From the NCBI GenBank assembly GCA_031276035.1, contig JAISNV010000010.1, positions 1 to 64,000 on the forward strand: a stretch of DNA of 64,000 nt, written 5' to 3'. Positions 25,114 through 35,033 of the stretch are shown here, one piece after another (position 1 is the first letter of the stretch; each line of letters starts with the position of its first letter). Origin of the DNA: Bacteroidales bacterium (GTDB lineage Bacteria > Bacteroidota > Bacteroidia > Bacteroidales > BM520). The position numbers were made by a program, and so were the translations under genes. The notes under the pieces are model-generated. The model searched no databases. It had not been told where the DNA came from and worked only from the letters and a program-made list of their open reading frames with translations.

Positions 25114-26811
25114 TTAACGATATAAATCCAAGTCATCAACTTTAAAGTCGGCAATAAATTTTGCCTTGCCGTTGTTTTGCTCTTCAATCATTTTAATGAA
25201 AACCTTTGCTATATTAACAAAGTACTCATTGCGAGCCGCGTCGAAGATGAGAAGATATCCCATAATAATATTTCCGGCCATTTCAACCATCCTTCTGCCT
25301 AAGAAATCCCACGATTCCGTATTGTTCAAAGCTTGAGCAGTTTCAACACTCTTAACATATTGCTCAGTCATTGCAATTAATTTATCGCGAAGCGAAGAAA
25401 ACTCGGTAGGAATTTCTCTTGCATCATATTCCTTAATCATGTTAAGGAGCAATCCGTTTCCTACTCCACGAATAGCCGCAACAACTTGCAACTGCGAAGT
25501 TCCTTCATAAATGGTGGTAATACGGGCATCCCTGTAAATTCTTTCAACAGGAAAGTCTTTCATAAAACCTGTTCCGCCGAAAACCTGAATAGCATCGTAT
25601 GCATTCTGATTGCTGTATTCACTCGACATCAATTTGAGGATAGGAGTGAGGATATCGGATTTTTTATTGTAAGATCTTTGTATATTACGTTCTTCGGGTT
25701 CAAGTTTGCGTTCTTCTTCGATGGCATTGTAACATTTGTAAATGTCAACGGCACGCGCAGTTTCGTACAATAAGGTACGTGAGGCCTCTGTTTTAGCTTG
25801 CATGATAGACAACATTTCATAAACAGCAGGGAACTGAATAATAGCTTTGCCGAACTGTTCGCGTTCATGAGCATATTTTAAAGCTTCGCGATATGCCGCT
25901 TCGCAAATACCAACCGATTGTGCACCAACACCAAGACGAGCGCCGTTCATCAATGACATAACGTATTTGATGAGACCCATCTTTCTGTCGCCGAGCAATT
26001 CTGCCGGAGCATTTGTGAAAACCAACTCGCAAGTAGGAGAGCCCTTAATCCCGAGTTTGTTCTCAATTCTTCTTATTTTTACTGCATTGCTATTTCTGTC
26101 GTAAATGAAAAGAGATAAGCCGCGGGCATCTTTTGTACCTTCTTCCGAACGGGCAAGAACAAGGGCAATATGAGCGTCTCCGTTTGTAATAAAACGTTTT
26201 ACTCCATTTAAAATCCATTCGCCTTTTTCGTTCTGAGTAGCTTTAAGTTGAACGGCTTGTAGGTCGGAACCGGCATCGGGCTCGGTTAAATCCATCGCCA
26301 TTGTTTCACCTGCACAAACTCTCGGAATAAATCTTTCCTTTTGATCTTCGTTACCGAACTCAATAATAGTTTCGGCACAGTCTTGAAGTCCCCATATGTT
26401 TGAGAAACCGGCATCCGCACGAGAAACAAGTTCGGCCGCCATAACATAAGGTACAAAACTGAAATTCAGTCCGCCGTATTTTCTGGGTAAAGAGATACCA
26501 AGCATTCCGGCATCATTAAGTTTTTTTAAGCTGTCGGCGGTTCCTTTTGCATAATGTACTTCATTATCTATAAGTTGCGGTCCGTCATGATCGTTAGCCT
26601 CAGCTGTAGGAGCCAATGTTTCGGCACAAATTTCACCGATAATTTCCACAACCTTATCATAGCTGTCCATTGCATCTTCAAAATCGATGGGAGCAAAATC
26701 AAATTTATCTTTTTCGACGTAATTGTTTTCTTTAAGATCAACAATACGCTTCATTTCAGGATTATTTAAATGATGTTTTAAACTCGGATTATCCGAATAA
26801 TAATTTTCCAT
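25114..26811 (-). CDS. Acyl-CoA dehydrogenase
   Basis: This is a 565-residue flavoprotein with the N-terminal helical, middle beta and C-terminal helical acyl-CoA dehydrogenase domains. Visible signatures are AMDLTEPDAGSDLQAVQLKA (the family's FAD/substrate motif, about residue 170), GAQSVGICEAAYREALKYA, REQFGKAIIQFPAV, and AYDAIQVFGGTGFMKDFPVE with ERIYRDARITTIYEGTSQLQ near 405-440. It carries an extra C-terminal extension of about 110 residues relative to 380-residue short-chain enzymes. It lies immediately downstream of etfB-etfA on the same strand (44-bp gap), so ETF is its likely electron partner. Substrate chain length cannot be read from the sequence. Confidence 0.93.
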   Translation of the reverse strand: MENYYSDNPSLKHHLNNPEMKRIVDLKENNYVEKDKFDFAPIDFEDAMDSYDKVVEIIGEICAETLAPTAEANDHDGPQLIDNEVHYAKGTADSLKKLNDAGMLGISLPRKYGGLNFSFVPYVMAAELVSRADAGFSNIWGLQDCAETIIEFGNEDQKERFIPRVCAGETMAMDLTEPDAGSDLQAVQLKATQNEKGEWILNGVKRFITNGDAHIALVLARSEEGTKDARGLSLFIYDRNSNAVKIRRIENKLGIKGSPTCELVFTNAPAELLGDRKMGLIKYVMSLMNGARLGVGAQSVGICEAAYREALKYAHEREQFGKAIIQFPAVYEMLSIMQAKTEASRTLLYETARAVDIYKCYNAIEEERKLEPEERNIQRSYNKKSDILTPILKLMSSEYSNQNAYDAIQVFGGTGFMKDFPVERIYRDARITTIYEGTSQLQVVAAIRGVGNGLLLNMIKEYDAREIPTEFSSLRDKLIAMTEQYVKSVETAQALNNTESWDFLGRRMVEMAGNIIMGYLLIFDAARNEYFVNIAKVFIKMIEEQNNGKAKFIADFKVDDLDLYR

Positions 26812-26855
26812 GATCTTTTTATTAAATTATTTCAAAAACACTTTCTTACAGTAAG

Positions 26856-27884
26856 TTATTTACTATTTTTTCTATAAAAGTTCAACATTTTCGGCAGAAC
26901 TTCCATAACATTTCCGATAATTACATAATCGGCAATTGCATTGATAGGAGCTTCGGGATCTGTATTGATGGAAATAATTTTTGAGGATTGATCCATTCCG
27001 GCTCTATGTTGTACGGCGCCTGAGATACCGCAGGCAATGTAAAGTTTGGGACGAACGGTAACACCGGTTTGCCCGACCTGACGTTCGTGCGGTGCAAATC
27101 CTGCATCAACCGCAGCTCTGGTAGCACCTACTTCAGCACCGATTGCATCGGCAAATTCGTAAAGAGCATTAAAATTTTCTTTACTTCCAATACCGTAACC
27201 GCCAGCAACAATGATTTGTGCACCTTTAATATTGACTTTCTGTGCTTCAATTTGACGATCTATTATTTCTACGACGAAATCGGTATCGACAAAATATTTT
27301 TTTATATCTAAAGTTATAACTTTACCTTTATAACTGGTTGCTACAATTTCCTTTTTCATAACGCCTTCGCGAACAGTTGCCATTTGAGGGCGGGTTTTAG
27401 GATTGATAATTGTTGCAATTATATTTCCACCAAAAGCCGGGCGAATTTGATAGAGAAGCTTATCATATTTTTGTCCCGATTTATTGTCTTCATAAGAACC
27501 GATTTCAAGACTTGTACAGTCGGCAGTTAATCCGCAACGAAGTGCGGAAGCTACTCTCGGTGCAAGATCTCTTCCAACGGATGTAGCTCCGAAAAGAGCT
27601 ATTTCCGGTTCAATTTCTTTAAAAAGATTGATAACAATATTTGAATGCGGTAATGTACTGAAAGGAAAAAGACGTTTGTCCTCAGCAATATAAATATTAT
27701 CAACGCCGAAAGGAAAAACTTCTTTTTCAATTTCTTTTAAATTATTACCGATTATTACTGCATCTAATTGAGTATTAATTTCATTTGCCAACTTACGGCC
27801 CTTACTGAGAAGTTCAAGGCTAACATCTGCCACATGACCTTCTTCTGTTATTTCGCAATATACAATTACATTCTTCATAATCAA
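26856..27884 (-). CDS. etfA: Electron transfer flavoprotein subunit alpha
   Basis: This 342-residue EtfA has a C-terminal FAD-binding domain: IIVAGGYGIGSKENF, APHERQVGQTGVTVRPKLYI, ACGISGAVQHRAGM and ISINTDPEAPINAIADY. The N-terminal domain (GRKLANEINTQLDAVIIG) pairs with EtfB. It carries electrons between acyl-CoA dehydrogenase and another redox partner. The gene lies 5 bp downstream of etfB and 44 bp upstream of the dehydrogenase gene. Translation may start at the first or third codon (MIMKNVIVYCE). Whether this ETF bifurcates electrons is discussed under findings. Confidence 0.95.
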   Translation of the reverse strand: MIMKNVIVYCEITEEGHVADVSLELLSKGRKLANEINTQLDAVIIGNNLKEIEKEVFPFGVDNIYIAEDKRLFPFSTLPHSNIVINLFKEIEPEIALFGATSVGRDLAPRVASALRCGLTADCTSLEIGSYEDNKSGQKYDKLLYQIRPAFGGNIIATIINPKTRPQMATVREGVMKKEIVATSYKGKVITLDIKKYFVDTDFVVEIIDRQIEAQKVNIKGAQIIVAGGYGIGSKENFNALYEFADAIGAEVGATRAAVDAGFAPHERQVGQTGVTVRPKLYIACGISGAVQHRAGMDQSSKIISINTDPEAPINAIADYVIIGNVMEVLPKMLNFYRKNSK

Positions 27885-27889
27885 AATTT

Positions 27890-28762
27890 TTAGCCGATCA
27901 CATGACTTGCGATCAATTCTTTCATTAATAAATCAATATCTTTATCCGATGACGATAAAATCGAAGCATCTTTATGTGTAAGAACAACGTTTTCGATATT
28001 TTTAACTTTAGTAGGAGATCCGCCTAAGCCTAAAAGTTTCTCATCAGCATCAAGGTTTGCAACAGTCCATTCCGAAATACAAAGGTAAGGACGAGTATCA
28101 CGCATCAAAGTATAGTCACTGTCTTCATTCTGGAATTCGGTAACTGTTTTGGCATGTTTATATTTCATAGTAAGTTTGGCATTACGCGGTCTGCATTCGG
28201 GTGCGGAACTATGAACAGTTATTAATACCGGCAAGCTTGATTTTACAGTTTCCGTACCGCCTTCAAGGCGGCGTTTTATTGTAAGACTACTTTTATTTAT
28301 GTCCAATAATTCTTCTGCGTAAGTAATTTGAGGGATATTAAGCTTTTCTGCCGTCTGAGGGCCAACTTGGGCGGTATCGCCGTCTATAGCTTGACGTCCT
28401 GCTATGATTACATCACAAGGAAATAATTTTTTTACAGCAAGAGATAAAGCGTAAGAAGTTGCCAGTGTATCTGAGCCGGCGAATTTACCGTCTGTGAGCA
28501 GGTAACCTGCGTCTGCGCCTCTGTACATAGCTTCTCTTATTATTTCCGATGCTCTGGCAGGACCCATAGTCACAATAATGACTTCGGCATCTTTCATTTT
28601 GTCTTTCATTTGTAGTGCCATTTCGAGAGCATTGAGATCCTCCGGATTGAATATCGCGGGAAGCGCGGCTCTGTTAACCGTTCCGTCGGCTTTCATTGCA
28701 TCTTTACCGACGTTACGTGTATCGGGCACTTGTTTTGCTAGAACTACAATTCTAAAACTCAT
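27890..28762 (-). CDS. etfB: Electron transfer flavoprotein subunit beta
   Basis: The 290-residue EtfB has the conserved start IVVLAKQVPDTRNVG, NPEDLNALEMALQMKD, ADAGYLLTD, and the nucleotide-binding GRQAIDGDTAQVGPQTAEKL (about residue 130). SLPVLITVHSSAPECRPRNA matches the EtfB recognition-loop region. It forms a heterodimer with EtfA. It is first in the etfB-etfA-acyl-CoA dehydrogenase operon and has a -7 box 27 nt before its start. Confidence 0.95.
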   Translation of the reverse strand: MSFRIVVLAKQVPDTRNVGKDAMKADGTVNRAALPAIFNPEDLNALEMALQMKDKMKDAEVIIVTMGPARASEIIREAMYRGADAGYLLTDGKFAGSDTLATSYALSLAVKKLFPCDVIIAGRQAIDGDTAQVGPQTAEKLNIPQITYAEELLDINKSSLTIKRRLEGGTETVKSSLPVLITVHSSAPECRPRNAKLTMKYKHAKTVTEFQNEDSDYTLMRDTRPYLCISEWTVANLDADEKLLGLGGSPTKVKNIENVVLTHKDASILSSSDKDIDLLMKELIASHVIG

Positions 28763-28789
28763 AAATATTAAAATTTAAAATTTGGTTGC

Positions 28790-28797
28790 AAAGATAC
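28790..28797 (-). promoter_or_regulatory. -7 box (TATCTTTG) of the etfBA operon
   Basis: The TAnnTTTG match lies on the minus strand 27 nt before the etfB start codon. Confidence 0.6.
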
Positions 28798-28953
28798 ACA
28801 GATTTTATGAAAATGTGCAAAAATAAATAATATTTGATAATTGATAGTTGATAATGAGTTGATTATTGTGTTGTGATATGTATCACTTCAACGAAAAAAA
28901 TCAATAAAATATATTGATAGTAATTTTTACGGTAAATTTATCTTAACACAAAA

Positions 28954-28976
28954 AAGACGCAGTAGTACTGCGTCTT
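28954..28976 (-). terminator. Terminator of the V-ATPase operon
   Basis: AAGACGCAGTA and TACTGCGTCTT form an 11-bp palindrome. On the minus strand it is followed by a T-rich TTTTTGTG tract and lies 53 bp after the subunit K stop codon. Confidence 0.8.
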
Positions 28977-29029
28977 AAGATTATTACATATTTTTTCATA
29001 ATCAATTGTCAGTCATCAATTGATTGAGT

Positions 29030-29494
<465 letters not shown>

Positions 29495-29513
29495 TTAATT
29501 TGTTAATAATTTT

Positions 29514-31331
29514 TTATTTATTTTTATCTGCAAAAGGCGAATATTTTTTGCCGCCGCCTGTAAATCCGGCATTTTTATAAAATTCTACAAAGGTTAAACG
29601 CATAGGATGTACGAACGCGGATAAACCAGACATAAATATATTCATGCCATGACCAATAAGTAAGATTATTATCATGACAATTTGTTTTACTATAATAATA
29701 TCAGGACTAAGATTAATAGCTAAATCGTTGAAAACGAAACCCATCACAGCGCCACAGATTCCTAATGCGAATAATCGTATATAGGATAGTACGTCACCGA
29801 GAATCCCTGTTACCATATTATATGTATCCCATAATCCGGCGCCAACGTTTATAAAAACATTGCGTTTTAAATTGTTGAGTACAAATATTAAAACAAAACT
29901 GATTGCTCCGAATACTATGTACATTATTTTTGCAACTCCGGCTGTAACAATTCCTTGACTTGATAGTAGGAATGTTCCTCCCATTCCCAAAATCAAAGTC
30001 AACCATCCGAGAGTGGAAAACATGCCGCCGTAATTTTTATGTTTAATCATATTAACTACCTTTAAGCACATTCCAAAGAGAATCTGCACAACCCCAATTA
30101 TTAATGCATTGTAAAATAATTGATTTTGATCCAGCATTATTTTCTTTAAATTCGTCATCCAGGGCCAGTCGACATTGAGAAGTTCGATTCCGAAGAATGT
30201 TCCGCTAATCGTACCGAATATTATTGTAGCAATGCCCAACCAAAATGTTAACTTGAATATGTTTTTCATTTTTGGTATGAACTTTATTGCGAATAATGAG
30301 GCAACCGCCATGAGAACTCCGTAACCGGCATCACCTAAACATAAGCCGAAAAAGAGCATATAGAAAGGAGCGAAAAATGGTGTTAAATCCAATTCGCCAT
30401 ATTCCGGTAAAGTATAAAGCTCACCAATAGGTTCAAACAATCTTGCAATTTTATTGTTTTTGAGAAGAATAGGAACTTTTTCTCCTACTTCCGCTTCGCG
30501 TGATGTGTAAAGAATATCGCCGTTGGTAAGTGCTTCGAGTAAAGGAGTTTCCTTTTCTTCCGGAACCCAGCATTCAATAAGTTTAACCTTATCACCTGCA
30601 ATATCTTCGGTTTCTAATCTTACCTTAGAGAAATCAAAATCGGTTTGATTGTGTTTAGCCTCTTTTTCTAAAGTTAACAAATATTCCTTAACATACTCAT
30701 CAGTAGTAATTAGAATTTTATCTAAATCCTTTTCTAATTTTTCCTGTTCCGAATACAAATCACTAAGTCTTTCATTAGGTAATTTTACCGTATCGGCCTC
30801 GATATTAACATGTTTTTCTTTTGTTACCGTGATGAAATAATATTGAGAAGACGATTCACTTATTATCAAAGCGTTGTATTCATCTTGCCACTCTTTTAAG
30901 AAATTCCTTTCAGGGCATGTGAAGAAATTAATGTAATATCCGTTTTCAGCTAATTGCTTAATCCGTTTGAAGTCGAAATCGCCCCAAGGTGTTAGTGCAA
31001 CTATATCTTTTTTGATAGTTGCCAATCTATGTTTGATAGCTTCTTCGTGCTTTTTAATTTCTTCATATTTTATAAGAGCTTCATTAGAAATATTTTCCTG
31101 AGCCGGAGAAAGATCGGTAATTTCCCTTGTTTTGGCAAATTGCTTCAAAAACTTAATATATGAAGTGTATTTTTTCATCAACGATAATTTATCGTCGAGT
31201 TTTTCATTTATAACGGTAAAATCTTCTTTTTCAATTATATGTGCCACACCGATTTCATATAGTTTATTTATGAAATTTTCGTAGTCTTTATGATATAAAA
31301 GAAAAGAATATTTTTTCATTGGGAGAATCAT
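29514..31331 (-). CDS. ntpI: V-type ATPase subunit I (stator membrane subunit)
   Basis: This 605-residue subunit has an N-terminal cytoplasmic half with long helices (residues 1-310), where peripheral stalks bind. A C-terminal half of about seven membrane helices includes LTPFFAPFYMLFFGLCLGDAGYG (in part) and GDVLSYIRLFALGICGAVMG (about residue 520), which carries the conserved Arg facing the rotor. It forms the ion half-channels with subunit K. The start codon overlaps the subunit D stop by 4 bp. The length is near the family norm of 600-660. Confidence 0.94.
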   Translation of the reverse strand: MILPMKKYSFLLYHKDYENFINKLYEIGVAHIIEKEDFTVINEKLDDKLSLMKKYTSYIKFLKQFAKTREITDLSPAQENISNEALIKYEEIKKHEEAIKHRLATIKKDIVALTPWGDFDFKRIKQLAENGYYINFFTCPERNFLKEWQDEYNALIISESSSQYYFITVTKEKHVNIEADTVKLPNERLSDLYSEQEKLEKDLDKILITTDEYVKEYLLTLEKEAKHNQTDFDFSKVRLETEDIAGDKVKLIECWVPEEKETPLLEALTNGDILYTSREAEVGEKVPILLKNNKIARLFEPIGELYTLPEYGELDLTPFFAPFYMLFFGLCLGDAGYGVLMAVASLFAIKFIPKMKNIFKLTFWLGIATIIFGTISGTFFGIELLNVDWPWMTNLKKIMLDQNQLFYNALIIGVVQILFGMCLKVVNMIKHKNYGGMFSTLGWLTLILGMGGTFLLSSQGIVTAGVAKIMYIVFGAISFVLIFVLNNLKRNVFINVGAGLWDTYNMVTGILGDVLSYIRLFALGICGAVMGFVFNDLAINLSPDIIIVKQIVMIIILLIGHGMNIFMSGLSAFVHPMRLTFVEFYKNAGFTGGGKKYSPFADKNK

Positions 31332-31933
31332 TCTATTACCTCCTTTCTTTGTTGTTGCTTGTTCTTAACGATTTTTTGAGATGATTTGGAAAGATTTTCT
31401 TCATCTTCAAGAAAACGTTTGATTTTCAATATGGCACTCTCGAAACCGGGAATTTGAACTTTCTCATAAAGATTAACTTTCTGAGTAGTTTTTTTTCTTG
31501 CATGCTCGAGCATTTCCATTTTTCTGTTTGCAACTTCAGCTTCGATGGCCGTTCTTGCAATATCTTTTAAAATTTCAATGCCGTCGAGATACCAGGCAGG
31601 TTTATCAAAAATAACAAAGTCTTTTACATTAAAAATTATTTCATTGAGAACGGGAGTGTTAACACCGGCAATCTTTTTGATACTCAGTCTAACATCATCA
31701 ATACTCAATAAAGAATTATCGAATTCTACCCACAAACTTGAAATTTCCGAATATGAATCTATTTTTATGTTATATTCGTTATTTAATGCATTGACTATGT
31801 CTTTCGTTTTTTTAACTTCCATACGAAGAGCCGATTCTTTATTTTTAATGGTAGGCAAAGTTCGTACTCTGACACTCAATTGTTTGTTGAGGTCTTGCAT
31901 GGATGTTTTATTATATTGAAATTTTATAGCCAT
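31328..31933 (-). CDS. ntpD: V-type ATPase subunit D (central stalk)
   Basis: The 201-residue, strongly helical protein matches subunit D: long N- and C-terminal helices that form the rotating coiled coil inside A3B3. It starts MAIKFQYNKTSMQDLNKQLSV and has EVANRKMEMLEHARKKTTQKVNLYEKV near residue 135 (in part), followed by IPGFESAILKIKRFLEDEE, a typical region of the second helix. It lies between subunits B (2-bp gap) and I (4-bp overlap), the usual order. Confidence 0.92.
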   Translation of the reverse strand: MAIKFQYNKTSMQDLNKQLSVRVRTLPTIKNKESALRMEVKKTKDIVNALNNEYNIKIDSYSEISSLWVEFDNSLLSIDDVRLSIKKIAGVNTPVLNEIIFNVKDFVIFDKPAWYLDGIEILKDIARTAIEAEVANRKMEMLEHARKKTTQKVNLYEKVQIPGFESAILKIKRFLEDEENLSKSSQKIVKNKQQQRKEVIE

Positions 31934-31935
31934 GA

Positions 31936-33255
31936 TTAATTGTGCCAGTATTTATCTATAAGCTCTTGTTTAATAGCTACTTCAGACTTGGTGAAATGTT
32001 TAGCGAAAAGCTCCCAAGCCGTATCGAGCATTTTGGTTATATCGATGTTGACGTCTATAGCAAGTAATTTTTCGGAATAGTCTAAAGCGAAGGCAATAGT
32101 TCTTTCGTCGTAATCACTCAAATCGAAACCGTTTTCAAGTTTTGTTTTAGCGTTTGCGGCATCGGCATAAAGACGTACTGCAGTATTCATAACCTGAGGA
32201 TGATCTTCGCGGGTTTGTTTTCCGATAACCAATTGTTTCAAACGCGATAAACTTCTGAATGGATCAACGATAACTTTACCTATATCCGAATCTCTTCTGA
32301 GGAAAAGCTGTCCTTCGGTAATATAACCTGTATTATCGGGAATAGCGTGAGTTATGTCGCCGCCGCTCAATGTTGTAACGGCAATAATTGTGATTGATCC
32401 GCCTTCGGGAAACTGAACCGCTTTTTCGTAAATCTTTGCCAAATCCGAATATAAAGAACCCGGCATACTATCTTTCGACGGAATCTGATCCATACGATTG
32501 GAAACTATACTCAAAGCATCGGCATAAAGTGTCATATCCGTTAATAGTACCAGAACTTTCTGATTATGCTCATAAGCGAAATATTCCGCAGTTGTAAGAG
32601 CCATATCCGGGATAAGAAGTCGTTCTACCGGAGGATTTTCAGTTGTGTTAACAAAACTTATGATCCTGTCTAAAGCGCCGGCGTTATCGAAAGTATTTTT
32701 ATAATAAAGATAATCGTCGTGAGTAAGACCCATTCCGCCGAGAATAATTTTGTCGGCTTCGGCTCTAAGAGCAACAGTAGCCATTACTTCGTTATACGGT
32801 TGATCGGGATCTGCGAAAAACGGAATTTTCTGTCCAGAAACTATTGTGTTATTTAGGTCAATCCCTGCAATACCGGTAGCAATAAGTTTTGACGGCTGTT
32901 GTCTTCTGACCGGGTTAACCGAAGGTCCGCCGATTTCTCTTTCGTCGCCTTCAACTTCCGGACCACCGTCTATAGGATCGCCGTATGCATTGAAGAATCT
33001 TCCGGAGAGAGCGTTTCCGACTTTAACTGTTGGTGGTTTTCCTAAAAATACAACTTCGGCATTTGTAGGAATTCCTTCGGTGCCGGCAAATACTTGTAAA
33101 GTAACTTCATCGCCTTGTATTTTTACTACTTGAGCTTTTCTGCCGGCAACAACTGCCATTTCATCATAGCCTACGCCTGTAGCTCTTAAAGTACAAGTTG
33201 CTTTAGTAATCTGTGTTATTTTCGTATAAATACGTTGAAAAGCTTTAGTCGTCAT
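31936..33255 (-). CDS. ntpB: V-type ATPase subunit B (non-catalytic)
   Basis: This 439-residue regulatory nucleotide-binding subunit has GRKAQVVKIQGDEVTLQVF near the N-terminus, TGIAGIDLNNTIVSGQKIPF (where catalytic subunits carry a P-loop), and LVLLTDMTLYADALSIVSNR and FRSLSRLKQLVIGK toward the C-terminus. It lacks a canonical Walker A motif, as expected for B. The start codon lies within the 3' end of the subunit A gene (11-bp overlap), showing tight translational coupling. Confidence 0.95.
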   Translation of the reverse strand: MTTKAFQRIYTKITQITKATCTLRATGVGYDEMAVVAGRKAQVVKIQGDEVTLQVFAGTEGIPTNAEVVFLGKPPTVKVGNALSGRFFNAYGDPIDGGPEVEGDEREIGGPSVNPVRRQQPSKLIATGIAGIDLNNTIVSGQKIPFFADPDQPYNEVMATVALRAEADKIILGGMGLTHDDYLYYKNTFDNAGALDRIISFVNTTENPPVERLLIPDMALTTAEYFAYEHNQKVLVLLTDMTLYADALSIVSNRMDQIPSKDSMPGSLYSDLAKIYEKAVQFPEGGSITIIAVTTLSGGDITHAIPDNTGYITEGQLFLRRDSDIGKVIVDPFRSLSRLKQLVIGKQTREDHPQVMNTAVRLYADAANAKTKLENGFDLSDYDERTIAFALDYSEKLLAIDVNIDITKMLDTAWELFAKHFTKSEVAIKQELIDKYWHN

Positions 33256-35023
33256 GCCTTACGCTCCTTTCTTTTAAGATATGTTCAATTTCTGTAACAT
33301 ATTTATTAAAATCATTCGATTTGTATTCGGAATAGTTCATTTGTTTAAATGCATTGATAATGCGTTTGAAATAAGGATTAACTTCTTCGAAAGAGTCAAA
33401 TTCGAAATCGGAATCACAAATTTTCAAAATATAAGTCAATAAAAAGTCTTGTCTTTCAAGAGGAGTATTTGCATCGATTTTATCGAAAGCATCTTGCTGC
33501 AAAATAACAAAGTCTATAAGTTCGGCTTTCCAGAAACGGAGATGATAATCCAAAGGAACTCCGTCGTCGCCGAGAATATTAATTTGTTCCTGCGCTTCTT
33601 TACCTCTTAATATTAAATTTTTAGATTTGGCAATTTGAGCTACCCAATGAGGCGAAACTTCTTTTGCAAGATATTTCTCCACCTGATCGTATTCAAGATA
33701 TTTTGAATATGAATCAATAGGGTCAACTGCGGGATAACGTTTTTTATCGGCTCTGTCTTGGGAAAGAGCGTAAAAACATCTTGCAACTTTCTTTGTTGAC
33801 TCCGTAACGGGTTCTTTAAGGTTACCGCCGGCAGGAGAAACAGTTCCGAGGAATGTGACTGAGCCTGTAGCGCCGTTGTTAAGATTAACAAAACCTGCTC
33901 GTGCGTAGAAGTTTGAAATAATTGACGACAAATCGACGGGGAAAGCATCTTGTCCGGGAAGTTCCTCCAATCTGTTTGACATTTCGCGGAGAGCTTGCGC
34001 CCAGCGGGAAGTAGAGTCGGCGAGGAGTAAAACTTTTAATCCCATGCTTCTGTAGTACTCGGCAATAGTCATTCCGGTATAAACCGAAGCTTCACGGGCA
34101 GCAACAGGCATATTAGAAGTATTACAAATAATTGTAGTACGGTCATTTAAAGTTCTTCCGGTTCGCGGGTCAATAAGCCGTGGGAATTCGGTAAATATTT
34201 CCACAACCTCATTAGCACGTTCACCACAAGCAGTCATGATAATGATATCGGCATCCGCTTGTTTTGCAATAGCATGTTGAAGAACTGTTTTTCCCGAACC
34301 GAAAGGACCCGGAATAAATCCGGTTCCGCCTTCTGCAATTGGAAACATAGTATCAAAAATTCTGACACCGGTTTTAAGAATTGTTGAAGGCATCGGTTTA
34401 TCTTTGTAAGCTCTGATGGGTTTTTTTATAGCCCATTTTTGGATCATTGTTAATTTTATTTCATGACCTTTTGCATCAATTATTGTTGCAATATGGTCTT
34501 TGATTGTGTATTCACCTGCGGGAACAACTTCCTTAACAGTATATTCGCCTTCAAATGAAAAAGGAACCATTATTTTGTGGTCTATCCAATTTTCTTTAAC
34601 ATTGCCTATCCAGCTGCCGGCAACAACCGTGTCGTTTGGTTTGGCGATAGGCTCGAATTCCCATTTTTTATCTTCATCAAGAGGGAAAGTATATTCTCCT
34701 CTTTTCAGGAAAGTGGAATCCATTTTTTCAAGGTCATTTTGAAGTCCGTCGTAGTTTTTAGATAGGATTCCGGGACCAAGAGTAACTTCGAGCATATGTT
34801 GCATAAACACAACTTTTGCACCGACTTTGAGTCCGCGGGTACTTTCAAAAACCTGGATATAAGCCGTATCTCCTATGATTTTGATGACTTCTGCCATGAG
34901 CTCGCTGTTATCGATCTTTACGTAGCAGATTTCGTTTTGGGAAACAGGACCATCAACTTTAACCGTAACAAGATTGGAAATTACACCCACAACTTGCCCT
35001 GTAGTTTTATTTATATTATCCAT
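33245..35023 (-). CDS. ntpA: V-type ATPase subunit A (catalytic)
   Basis: From ATG 35023 the protein has 592 residues. The Walker A motif is intact as GPFGSGKTVLQ (about residue 232). The A-type insertion is present (TIKDHIATIIDAKGHEIKLT), as are TACGERANEVVE, LLLADSTSRWAQALREMSNR and the Asp/Glu residues of the catalytic site. It is the ATP-hydrolysing or -synthesising subunit. The longer frame beginning 35128 overlaps the DUF2764 gene by 95 bp and adds residues unlike the family, so MDNINKTTGQVVGVISNLVT is the better start, 10 bp after the DUF2764 stop. Confidence 0.96.
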   Translation of the reverse strand: MDNINKTTGQVVGVISNLVTVKVDGPVSQNEICYVKIDNSELMAEVIKIIGDTAYIQVFESTRGLKVGAKVVFMQHMLEVTLGPGILSKNYDGLQNDLEKMDSTFLKRGEYTFPLDEDKKWEFEPIAKPNDTVVAGSWIGNVKENWIDHKIMVPFSFEGEYTVKEVVPAGEYTIKDHIATIIDAKGHEIKLTMIQKWAIKKPIRAYKDKPMPSTILKTGVRIFDTMFPIAEGGTGFIPGPFGSGKTVLQHAIAKQADADIIIMTACGERANEVVEIFTEFPRLIDPRTGRTLNDRTTIICNTSNMPVAAREASVYTGMTIAEYYRSMGLKVLLLADSTSRWAQALREMSNRLEELPGQDAFPVDLSSIISNFYARAGFVNLNNGATGSVTFLGTVSPAGGNLKEPVTESTKKVARCFYALSQDRADKKRYPAVDPIDSYSKYLEYDQVEKYLAKEVSPHWVAQIAKSKNLILRGKEAQEQINILGDDGVPLDYHLRFWKAELIDFVILQQDAFDKIDANTPLERQDFLLTYILKICDSDFEFDSFEEVNPYFKRIINAFKQMNYSEYKSNDFNKYVTEIEHILKERSVRHDD

Positions 35024-35033
35024 AATTGAATTT

